Positions 1 to 4,877 of a stretch of 6,019 nucleotides of DNA are shown here, one piece after another; position 1 is the first letter of the stretch, and each line of letters starts with the position of its first letter. This DNA comes from an uncultured Collinsella sp. (GTDB taxonomy: Bacteria > Actinomycetota > Coriobacteriia > Coriobacteriales > Coriobacteriaceae), in contig CABSNA010000087.1 of the NCBI GenBank assembly GCA_902478865.1, positions 1-6,019 on the forward strand. Reading direction: 5' to 3'. Below the pieces are notes generated by a model. The model made no database searches. It was not told the DNA's origin and saw only the letters and a program-made list of their open reading frames with translations. The position numbers were made by a program, and so were the translations under genes.

Positions 1-31
1 GTCGGCAGCGTCAGATGTGTATAAGAGACAG
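1..31 (+). other. Illumina Nextera read-1 adapter (sequencing artefact)
   Basis: These bases match the Nextera read-1 transposase adapter, missing only its first two bases. Positions 13-31 are the complete 19-bp Tn5 mosaic end, AGATGTGTATAAGAGACAG. The adapter sits exactly at the window start and interrupts hypD coding sequence, whose reading frame resumes cleanly at base 32. This is library-preparation sequence left untrimmed, not a natural transposon end. It should be removed before any biological interpretation. The adapter sequence is known, and the match was read directly by eye. Confidence 0.97.
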
Positions 32-447
32 GGGTTTTGCTCGGCAATGTCGAGCGCGTCGAGCGGAGAATAGACGATACGGATATCGCGCCCCGCCGCC
101 TTTTGCGCAGCGAGCGAGGTGGATGATCCGGGCACGCGCATCATGTCGCCAAAGGTGGTGATGATGGCGCCGTCTATGTTGGCGAGCGCGATTGCGTGGT
201 CGATGTCGCGGTTGGCGGTGACGCAGACGGGGCAGCCCGGGCCGCTCAGCAGCTTGAGCCCGGCCGGCATAATGGAGCGAAAGCCATAGCGCCCGATGCT
301 CACGGTATGCGTGCCGCAGACTTCCATAAGGTTGATGGTGCGGTCGCCGACAAGCTCATGAATGCGCTCGATGAGCTCGCGAGCCAGCTTGGGATTGCGG
401 AATGCCGAGAAATCGATACCGGAGCGCGCCGGCTGCTCGGGCGCCAC
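32..447 (-). CDS. hypD: Hydrogenase maturation protein HypD, N-terminal part (truncated by contig end)
   Basis: HypD is the iron-sulfur scaffold that, with HypC, assembles the Fe(CN)2CO unit of [NiFe]-hydrogenases in the cytoplasm. About 138 residues are visible of a usual 350-380; the C-terminal half with its [4Fe-4S] cysteines is missing. Visible hallmarks are EVCGTHT (residues 42-48, conserved Cys44), SGPGCPVCVT (68-77, Cys72 and Cys75) and TFGDMMRVPGS (98-108). The cysteines align with E. coli HypD Cys41, Cys69 and Cys72, shifted by three. The start is a GTG whose G is the last base of the hypC TAG stop (TAGTG), so the two genes overlap by one base and are almost certainly translationally coupled. 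The 3' truncation is caused by the adapter at 1-31, so it is not a pseudogene. Confidence 0.95.
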
Positions 448-707
448 TAGTAAGCCTCTGCCGGGTTGGTGGTCAGCTGGTCTTCTTCGACCAGCTCGGA
501 CATGGCATTAACAAGCTCGAGCGTTTCCTGTGCTTCCTGCTCGTCGACAATCTGGATGCCAAAGCCGGCGTGTACGAGAATATAGTCGCCAACCTGCGCC
601 GTCGGCACGAGTCGCAGCGACACGGGGCGCTCGATGCCCATCATGTCGACGGTGGCCTTGAGGTCGTCGTCGCGTTTGACTACTTTACCGGGAACGGCAA
701 GGCACAT
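447..707 (-). CDS. hypC: Hydrogenase maturation chaperone HypC/HybG family
   Basis: This is a small OB-fold-like chaperone of 86 residues, typical for the family. It carries the iron with its CN and CO ligands, works with HypD, and then escorts the hydrogenase large-subunit precursor. The N-terminus MCLAVPGKV is the family signature. Cys2, exposed once Met1 is removed, is the essential ligand. VGDYILVHAGFG at residues 39-50 is the second conserved block, with His46. The ATG at 705-707 is preceded by an AAAAGGGGA Shine-Dalgarno about 5-6 bases upstream, and the MC start is obligatory for function, so the start is secure. The stop overlaps the hypD GTG start. The gene lies 131 bp downstream of hypF on the same strand and is probably in the same transcript, although the gap could hold its own control. 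Confidence 0.97.
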   Translation of the reverse strand: MCLAVPGKVVKRDDDLKATVDMMGIERPVSLRLVPTAQVGDYILVHAGFGIQIVDEQEAQETLELVNAMSELVEEDQLTTNPAEAY

Positions 708-838
708 ATTGTTCCCCTTTTATACGCTTTGCGCTGGACGGGCGCTCAATAATCCATCAGTTGATGGTAGCGCTCGCGGGCGCTGCGGGCAAACGCGCTA
801 CACCTGTGAGACGGCGGCTTGCGGGCTGGCCGAACAGC
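708..838. other. hypF-hypC intergenic gap, no gene seen
   Basis: This 131-bp stretch lies between two same-strand hyp genes and holds no convincing ORF. It contains the palindrome at 754-767, a TATAAA-like string at 719-724 (minus) that is too close to the hypC ribosome site to act as its -10, and the hypC Shine-Dalgarno at about 711-718. I see no T-tailed hairpin, so read-through from hypF to hypC is the simplest reading. Confidence 0.6.
754..767. repeat. Short palindrome in the hypF-hypC gap
   Basis: CCATCA-GT-TGATGG is a perfect inverted repeat with 6-bp arms and a 2-bp centre, about 47-60 bp upstream of the hypC start. It could be an operator half-site pair or chance. It does not match the E. 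coli NikR consensus (GTATGA-N16-TCATAC). Confidence 0.35.
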
Positions 839-3310
839 CTATTGTGGCGCGACCTGTGCGAGGCGAGTGCGTGCGACTGCTGCCTGACCGTAGGCGATGC
901 AGCCGTCATTGACGGGTACGGTGTGGGGGACAAGGACAGTAAGGCCTGCGCTTTTGAGCTCGCGGGCGAGGAGCTGAAGCAGAAGTCGGTTCATGAACAC
1001 GCCGCCCGAGAGCGCGACGGTGTCGATACCCTCGTGCACGCAGATATCGCTGGCGATGCGCGCCGAGGAGCGCGCGACGGCGACATGGAAGCCGAGTGCG
1101 AGCCTGTTAGCGGGCGCTCCGGCTTCAATTCCCCCCAAAAGTGCCTCAAAGAGTGCTTTCTGGTCCAGAACATCGGGGCCGTCCAGCCGCGATGGGTCAG
1201 ATGTGGAATAGCCGGCATTGTCGTCGGGAAAATGGGCGCCTTCGCTGTCGAGCGCGCGCCAGGCGGCGGCTTCGAGCTCGATGGCGGGCTCGCCCTCGTA
1301 GGTTGCCTTGTCGCAGATGTCCAGAATTGCTGCCGCGGCATCAAAGAGACGCCCCATGCTGCTGGTACGCGGGCTGTTGATGCCGCGCTCGATCATGGTG
1401 GCTGTCACGCTGCGCGTTTGCTCGTCGAGGCTGTCCAAAAGCCGAGCGGCACCTGGGTGCTCGAGCAGGCCGAGCTCACTGAGCAGGGCAAAGGCGTTGC
1501 GGCGGGCGTCGCGCACGGAGGCCGCCCCACCGGGGAGCGCCCAGGTGCGCAAATGCGCGGCGCGCTCAAAGCCGCCAAGGCTGGCAACAAGAAACTCGCC
1601 GCCCCAAATGGTCCCATCGGTGCCGGCGCCGGTGCCGTCAAAGGCGATGCCAAGGACGCGCGCGTCGGTTGTAAGCTGGCCCGCGGCGATGGCCTCGGCC
1701 ATTACGCTCGCGATATGCGCATGATGGTGCTGCACCTCGACGAGCGGCAGATTGCATTTTCGCGCCTGCTCGCGCGCCCACTGGCCCGATAGATAGCTGG
1801 GGTGCACATCGCAGGCCAAGGCGGCGGGCGCCAAGTCAAAGAGATCTTCCAAGCGCGTGCGCGCGGCGTTCCAGGCATCGAAGGTCCCGCCGTTTTCAAC
1901 ATCGCCGATATGCTGCGACACAAAACAGGTTGTCTTGCCGTTCGTCCCTTCACGCGCGAGCGCAATCGTGGCCTTTTGTTGTGGCCCGCAGGCTAGCACG
2001 CAGGGCGGAGCGCCGTCGAGCGCCGGCAACGGTAGCGGCTGGGGTGCATATCCGCGAGCGCGGCGAACGGGCATAATGGCGCCGTCGACCACGCGTACCA
2101 CGGAGTCGTCGTAGCGCGACAGGATCGCGCGGTCGTTGCCGAGCAGCGCGTCGGCGATGCCGGCGGCAACGAGATGCTCCCATGCAAGGGCGTCGTCGGT
2201 CTCGATGGGCTCTTCGCTCAGGTTTCCGCTGGTCATGACCAGCGCGTGCATGTCATGCGACGCGGCAGCTGCAAGCAGCAGATGTTGAAGCGGTGTATAG
2301 GGGAGCATGACGCCGAGCTCGGGCAAGTCGTGCGCGACAGATGGTGCGAGGGCGAGGATGTCGGGGGAACCGCCGTTGCCCTCGCCAACAGTGCACCGGC
2401 GCAGCAGCACAATGGGGCGGATACTGCCGGCCAGCAAGCCGCGCTCAGCGTCGTCGATATGGTACAGGCGCCCGGCATCGGCAAGACTGCGCATCATGAC
2501 GGCAAGCGGCTTGTTGCTGCGGCGTTTGCGGCGGCGCAGCTCGGCCACCGCCTGCTCGTTGGAGGCGTCGCATGCCAAGTGAAATCCGCCCAGTCCCTTG
2601 ATGGCGACGATACCGCCGTTGGCCAGCAGCTCAACACAGCGGTCGATAATGGCGTCGCTGGCCTCGCGTGTGGTGCCGACGGCCGGTGTCGCGGACGAAT
2701 TCCCGCACGCATCGCCGTTCACAGCCTCACGCCACGTAATATGCGGCCCGCAATCAAAGCAGGCATCGGGCTGTGCGTGAAAGCGACGGTCGAGTGGATC
2801 GGCATACTCTGCGGCGCAGGCGGGGCACATGGGGAAACGGTCCATCGAGGTAGCCGCTCGGTCATAAGGCAGCGACCGGATGATGGTAAAGCGTGGGCCG
2901 CAGTTAGTGCAGTTGATAAAGGGGTAGTGATAGCGTCGGTCGGCGGGATCGAACAACTCGCGCAGGCAATCGTCGCAGGTGGCGATATCGGGCGAGACGA
3001 GCGTCGTGTGCGCGGTCTGGTCCTGCGACGCCACAATGTGAAAGCCCTGCTCATCGGCAGTGCTCCAGCCGCCAGGCTCCAAATTCGCAATATCGACTCG
3101 CTCAACGCGAGCCGCCGCGGGCGCATGCTCAGAAAGCGCGGCGACAAATCCGTCAACCGCCTCGGCACAAGCGTGCGCCTCGATATGCACGCCGTCGCCC
3201 GCATTGAGCACCCATCCGCAAATGCCATACGCAATGGCCTCGCGATACACAAACGGCCGCATGCCAACGCCCTGCACAATGCCCGTCACATGAATATGCA
3301 CATGCCGCAT
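839..3310 (-). CDS. hypF: Carbamoyltransferase HypF (hydrogenase maturation)
   Basis: HypF turns carbamoyl phosphate and ATP into a carbamoyl adenylate and moves the carbamoyl group to the C-terminal cysteine of HypE, giving the cyanide ligand precursor. All domains are intact in 823 residues. The acylphosphatase domain (about 1-90) has GIVQGVGMRPF with Arg18 and Asn36. Two zinc fingers follow the family pattern C112-x2-C115-x18-C134-x2-C137 and C162-x2-C165-x18-C184-x2-C187. The YrdC-like domain (about 215-425) has KGLGGFHLACDA and VMTSGNLSEEPI. The Kae1-like domain (about 435-820) has VQHHHAHIAS (526-535), FDGTGAGTDGTIWGGEF, YEGEPAIELE and ALSGGVFMNR (766-775). The start at 3310 (MRHVHIHVTG) has AGGGG seven bases upstream. 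An in-frame extension to 3460 merely reads through the inverted repeat and is rejected. The protein is somewhat longer than the usual 750-780 residues because of loops near residues 195-220 and 690-720. Confidence 0.97.
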   Translation of the reverse strand: MRHVHIHVTGIVQGVGMRPFVYREAIAYGICGWVLNAGDGVHIEAHACAEAVDGFVAALSEHAPAAARVERVDIANLEPGGWSTADEQGFHIVASQDQTAHTTLVSPDIATCDDCLRELFDPADRRYHYPFINCTNCGPRFTIIRSLPYDRAATSMDRFPMCPACAAEYADPLDRRFHAQPDACFDCGPHITWREAVNGDACGNSSATPAVGTTREASDAIIDRCVELLANGGIVAIKGLGGFHLACDASNEQAVAELRRRKRRSNKPLAVMMRSLADAGRLYHIDDAERGLLAGSIRPIVLLRRCTVGEGNGGSPDILALAPSVAHDLPELGVMLPYTPLQHLLLAAAASHDMHALVMTSGNLSEEPIETDDALAWEHLVAAGIADALLGNDRAILSRYDDSVVRVVDGAIMPVRRARGYAPQPLPLPALDGAPPCVLACGPQQKATIALAREGTNGKTTCFVSQHIGDVENGGTFDAWNAARTRLEDLFDLAPAALACDVHPSYLSGQWAREQARKCNLPLVEVQHHHAHIASVMAEAIAAGQLTTDARVLGIAFDGTGAGTDGTIWGGEFLVASLGGFERAAHLRTWALPGGAASVRDARRNAFALLSELGLLEHPGAARLLDSLDEQTRSVTATMIERGINSPRTSSMGRLFDAAAAILDICDKATYEGEPAIELEAAAWRALDSEGAHFPDDNAGYSTSDPSRLDGPDVLDQKALFEALLGGIEAGAPANRLALGFHVAVARSSARIASDICVHEGIDTVALSGGVFMNRLLLQLLARELKSAGLTVLVPHTVPVNDGCIAYGQAAVARTRLAQVAPQ

Positions 3311-3333
3311 GCGACACCCCTCATCAAAACCGA

Positions 3334-3403
3334 CCAAAAAGGGACAGGTTTGTTTTGGTAGGTAAAACGCTAAACCTGCCAAAACAAACCTGTCCCTTTT
3401 TGG
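3334..3403. repeat. Long near-perfect inverted repeat (30-bp arms, 10-bp loop)
   Basis: The left arm at 3334-3363 and right arm at 3374-3403 are reverse complements at 29 of 30 positions; the one difference gives a G-U pair in RNA. The arms start and end with CCAAAAAGGGACAGG / CCTGTCCCTTTTTGG, and the loop is AAAACGCTAA. Transcribed from either strand, the A-tract, GC core and T-tract have the layout of a bidirectional intrinsic terminator. It lies between the nikR stop and the hypF start, leaving only 23 bases before the hypF ATG. Its high AT content against GC-rich flanks and its extreme symmetry suggest a dispersed palindromic repeat. I recall similar GGGACAGGTTTGTTTTGGCAGGT-like elements (shown here only as a family memory) from Collinsella genomes, which is unverified. 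Confidence 0.9.
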
Positions 3404-3413
3404 CAGGTGCGCT

Positions 3414-3427
3414 GCGGGAAATCCCGC
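3414..3427 (-). terminator. Small hairpin overlapping the nikR stop
   Basis: GCGGGA-AA-TCCCGC is a perfect 6-bp inverted repeat whose edge touches the last base of the nikR stop codon. There is no T-tract directly after it, so by itself it is a poor terminator. With the large palindrome 10 bp downstream it makes two stacked hairpins at the 3' end of nikR, which could stabilise or end the upstream transcript. Confidence 0.4.
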
Positions 3428-3939
3428 TACAGCCCCAGGCTCTGCTTGGTGGCGGCGCACGTGAGCTCGCCGTGCTTAACGCCGCGCAGGCCCAGCAGGC
3501 GGTCGGACAGTTCGTAGATGCGCTCGCCGCGACCCTTGAGCGCCAGGATCTCCAAGCAGTTGTGGTGATCCAGATGTACGTGCATGGTCGATACGATCTC
3601 GTCGGTGTAGTCGTGCTGCACTTCGTCCAGACGGCGCGTCAGGTCGCCGGTATGGTGGTCGTAGATCATGGTGAGCGACCCGATAACATGCTCATCGGGC
3701 GTGCGCATCTGCTCTTTGGCGATCGAGGCGCGAATCAGGTCGCGCACGGCCTCGGAGCGGTTGGCCACGTCGCCGCGGCGCGCGATCTGTTCGTCAAAAC
3801 GGCGCAGCAGGTCGTCGGGTGCGGTAACCGAAAAACGGACCAGCTCGGAGCCGGAGCCGCTACAGTGGCAGCCCGCGTCACCGTCCGCCCCGTGCGGATG
3901 CTCGTGCTCGTACCCGCAGCAGTGCTCGTGTTCGGCCAC
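3427..3939 (-). CDS. nikR: Nickel-responsive transcriptional regulator NikR with His/Cys-rich N-terminal extension
   Basis: This is a cytoplasmic nickel-sensing repressor of 170 residues. A ribbon-helix-helix DNA-binding domain (about 33-75: RFSVT strand, then NRSEAVRD) precedes an ACT-like metal domain. The four nickel ligands of E. coli NikR (His76, His87, His89, Cys95) align with His109, His120, His122 and Cys128 at a constant offset, so metal sensing should be intact. DNA-contacting Arg3, Thr5 and Thr7 correspond to Arg35, Ser37 and Thr39. Unusually, about 32 residues rich in His and Cys (six His, four Cys among residues 4-26) precede the usual start. The GTG start follows the upstream TAA by one base (TAAGGTG). 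It is the only start in frame ahead of the DNA-binding domain, because an in-frame TGA lies just upstream and no ATG, GTG or TTG follows near residue 34. Coupling to the upstream gene is likely. The neighbouring hyp genes fit control of nickel supply for hydrogenase. Confidence 0.95.
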   Translation of the reverse strand: MAEHEHCCGYEHEHPHGADGDAGCHCSGSGSELVRFSVTAPDDLLRRFDEQIARRGDVANRSEAVRDLIRASIAKEQMRTPDEHVIGSLTMIYDHHTGDLTRRLDEVQHDYTDEIVSTMHVHLDHHNCLEILALKGRGERIYELSDRLLGLRGVKHGELTCAATKQSLGL

Positions 3940-3940
3940 C

Positions 3941-4189
3941 TTACACCAGCTTCACGGAGCCGACGGAGTTGTGGTCGGCCTCGATGGCTTCCTCGTAGCC
4001 CTCGAGCGCGTCATGCGCCTCGTGGAGCGCGGCCATGGCGGCCTCGAGCTTGGCGCCGATGCGCTCCATGTCAAAATTCTCGGTCGCATGCAGCAGCTGA
4101 TGGCTCCACTCGTGAGCGAGCTCGATGGTGTCGTCGACCTGCTTGACGCTCATGGCAAGCTGGCTCATGTTCATTCCGACGTCATGCAT
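3941..4189 (-). CDS. Unrecognised 82-residue helical protein, coupled to nikR
   Basis: I do not recognise a family. The protein is short, acidic and free of cysteine, with no signal peptide or membrane segment. It appears almost wholly helical, as two amphipathic segments (about 8-36 and 40-72) that could form a hairpin. His26, His30 and His34 are spaced i, i+4, i+8 on one helix face, close to Glu23 and Glu27. His56 and His59 lie in the second helix. This pattern could bind metal, but that is inference. The ATG at 4187-4189 has a strong AAAGGAGA ribosome site seven bases upstream, which favours it over Met6 and Met8. The TAA stop is one base from the nikR GTG, so the pair forms one translational unit. 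Position suggests a role in nickel handling or a NikR partner; the sequence alone does not show it. Confidence 0.85.
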   Translation of the reverse strand: MHDVGMNMSQLAMSVKQVDDTIELAHEWSHQLLHATENFDMERIGAKLEAAMAALHEAHDALEGYEEAIEADHNSVGSVKLV

Positions 4190-4228
4190 GGAAAATCTCC
4201 TTTTGTATGGGGCAGTTCAGTGGTTCAG

Positions 4229-4234
4229 ATTTTA
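4229..4234 (-). promoter_or_regulatory. Possible -10 box for the 82-residue gene and nikR
   Basis: On the minus strand TAAAAT (five of six matches to TATAAT) lies about 40 bases upstream of the ATG at 4189 and just downstream of the trxA terminator, where a promoter is expected. No good -35 hexamer stands 16-18 bp upstream. Two copies of GTTCAG (4215-4220 and 4223-4228, plus strand) sit between this box and the start codon and could be regulatory. Confidence 0.35.
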
Positions 4235-4261
4235 CTACGCCCGCTCTGTGCGCAGCTGCAT

Positions 4262-4299
4262 AAGAAAACGGGTGCGAGTCTGTGCGACCCGCACCCGTT
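4262..4299 (-). terminator. Intrinsic terminator downstream of trxA
   Basis: AACGGGTGCG (4267-4276) and CGCACCCGTT (4290-4299) form a perfect 10-bp stem around a 13-base loop, with three further possible pairs inside. Read on the minus strand, the stem is followed directly by TTTTCTTAT, a good U-tract. It therefore ends transcription coming from trxA and insulates the nikR-hyp cluster. Confidence 0.85.
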
Positions 4300-4420
4300 C
4301 ACTGGGGGCTGTTTGTGACTACCATACTATCCGTGGTTGCACTCGGTGCATCCAGAAGTCCGGCGAGCGGTGCAAAAGCGCTCATGGACGGCAGGCAGAC
4401 GGCAACATGTAACAAGCGTA
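4300..4420. other. trxA 3' region without a gene
   Basis: These 121 bp between the trxA stop and its terminator hold no ORF with a ribosome site. They contain CGGTGCA twice (4344-4350 and 4368-4374) and TTGCAC (4337-4342), which can pair with either copy, so some RNA structure in the trxA 3' untranslated region is possible. Nothing else is evident. Confidence 0.5.
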
Positions 4421-4741
4421 TTACAGATGCTTCTCCAGCAGCGCCTGCAGCCTCGCCTTGGGCAGAGCGCCAACCGAGCGGTCAATCTCCTCGCCGTTCT
4501 TAAACACAACCAGCGTGGGGATGCTCATGACGCCATACTTCATGGCCAGGTCCTGGTTGTCGTCGACGTTGCATTTGGCAACGGCAAGCTTGCCCGCCAG
4601 CTCATCGGCAACCTCGTCAACGATGGGCGAGAGGGATCGACAGGGCCCGCACCACGGTGCCCAAAAATCGACCAGCACGGGCAGGCTGTCGTTAACGATG
4701 GAATCGAAGTTCTCGGGGGTAATCTGATTAATGTCAGCCAT
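4421..4741 (-). CDS. trxA: Thioredoxin
   Basis: This is a cytoplasmic protein-disulfide reductant of 106 residues, normal for the family. The redox site WCGPC is at residues 30-34 (Cys31, Cys34). The buried Asp25 precedes it in VDFWAPW, and the cis-proline Pro75 lies in SIPT. The C-terminal FKNGEEIDRSVGALPKARL matches the usual beta-hairpin and final helix. An extra cysteine (Cys57 in KCNVDD) is common in bacterial thioredoxins. The start at 4741 (MADINQITPENF) has a GGAGGT ribosome site four bases upstream. An in-frame ATG four codons earlier overlaps that site, and an extension to 4825 has no support. The gene is transcribed alone, divergent from the gene at 4878, and ends at the terminator 4262-4299. 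No thioredoxin reductase gene is adjacent in this window. The standalone housekeeping role is inferred. Confidence 0.96.
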   Translation of the reverse strand: MADINQITPENFDSIVNDSLPVLVDFWAPWCGPCRSLSPIVDEVADELAGKLAVAKCNVDDNQDLAMKYGVMSIPTLVVFKNGEEIDRSVGALPKARLQALLEKHL

Positions 4742-4795
4742 GGTGACCTCCATAATGCGATGCGGCTTGGCCGCGTAAAACTCAGTACGACCGTG

Positions 4796-4801
4796 CTTAT
4801 A
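4796..4801 (-). promoter_or_regulatory. Probable -10 box of trxA
   Basis: TATAAG on the minus strand lies 54-59 bases upstream of the trxA ATG. That would give a leader of roughly 45-50 bases holding the GGAGGT ribosome site. A weak -35-like TGGTTG lies 17 bp upstream, inside the loop of the inverted repeat at 4805-4837. Confidence 0.45.
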
Positions 4802-4804
4802 CCC

Positions 4805-4837
4805 AGCCGCCCGCAAAGCAACCACTCGTGGGCGGCT
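4805..4837. promoter_or_regulatory. Inverted repeat between the divergent promoters
   Basis: AGCCGCCC (4805-4812) and GGGCGGCT (4830-4837) are perfect reverse complements separated by 17 bp. The element fills the space between the trxA -10 box (minus) and the -10 box of the gene at 4878 (plus), covering the -35 area of both. It may be a shared operator. On the plus strand it is followed by CTTTTAT and could alternatively act as a terminator, but no plus-strand gene lies upstream to need one. Confidence 0.5.
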
Positions 4838-4843
4838 CTTTTA

Positions 4844-4849
4844 TATAAT
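4844..4849 (+). promoter_or_regulatory. -10 box (TATAAT) of the 4878 gene
   Basis: This is a perfect TATAAT 29-34 bases upstream of the ATG at 4878, which would place the transcript start near 4856. The ATG at 4848 overlaps this box and so cannot be the real start codon. No clear -35 is present, so the promoter may need an activator or be modulated at the inverted repeat just upstream. Confidence 0.6.
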
Positions 4850-4877
4850 GGTGGGCACGCAAACGATTGGAGAGCGC

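Noticed and set aside
13..31. Tn5 mosaic end as evidence of a natural transposon
   Set aside because: It is joined to the Nextera read-1 tail and sits at the contig edge, so it is library adapter.
761..1792. Long plus-strand open frame of 343 codons
   Set aside because: It is antisense to intact hypF, has no family likeness or ribosome site, and arises from GC-rich codon bias on the opposite strand.
2174..3361. Long plus-strand open frame of 395 codons
   Set aside because: It is fully antisense to hypF domains with clear motifs, and runs into the palindrome at its end.
3355..4146. Plus-strand open frame of 263 codons starting in the palindrome
   Set aside because: It is antisense to nikR and the 82-residue gene. 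Its start lies inside the inverted repeat and the product has no recognisable features.
3311..4260. E. coli-type NikR operator (GTATGA-N16-TCATAC)
   Set aside because: A GTATGG half-like string occurs at 4205-4210, but no matching second half at the right spacing was found here or near the other hyp starts.
4299..4385. 28-codon minus-strand ORF after trxA (starting at 4385)
   Set aside because: It has no Shine-Dalgarno and no family likeness, and its end runs up to the terminator stem; too short to support.
4742..4825. Longer trxA start giving a 28-residue extension
   Set aside because: The extension covers the promoter -10 and the GGAGGT ribosome site, and thioredoxins begin at the position chosen.
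4848..4877. Earlier ATG for the UDG-like gene
   Set aside because: This ATG overlaps the TATAAT box and would lie upstream of the transcript start; the ATG at 4878 has a proper ribosome site.
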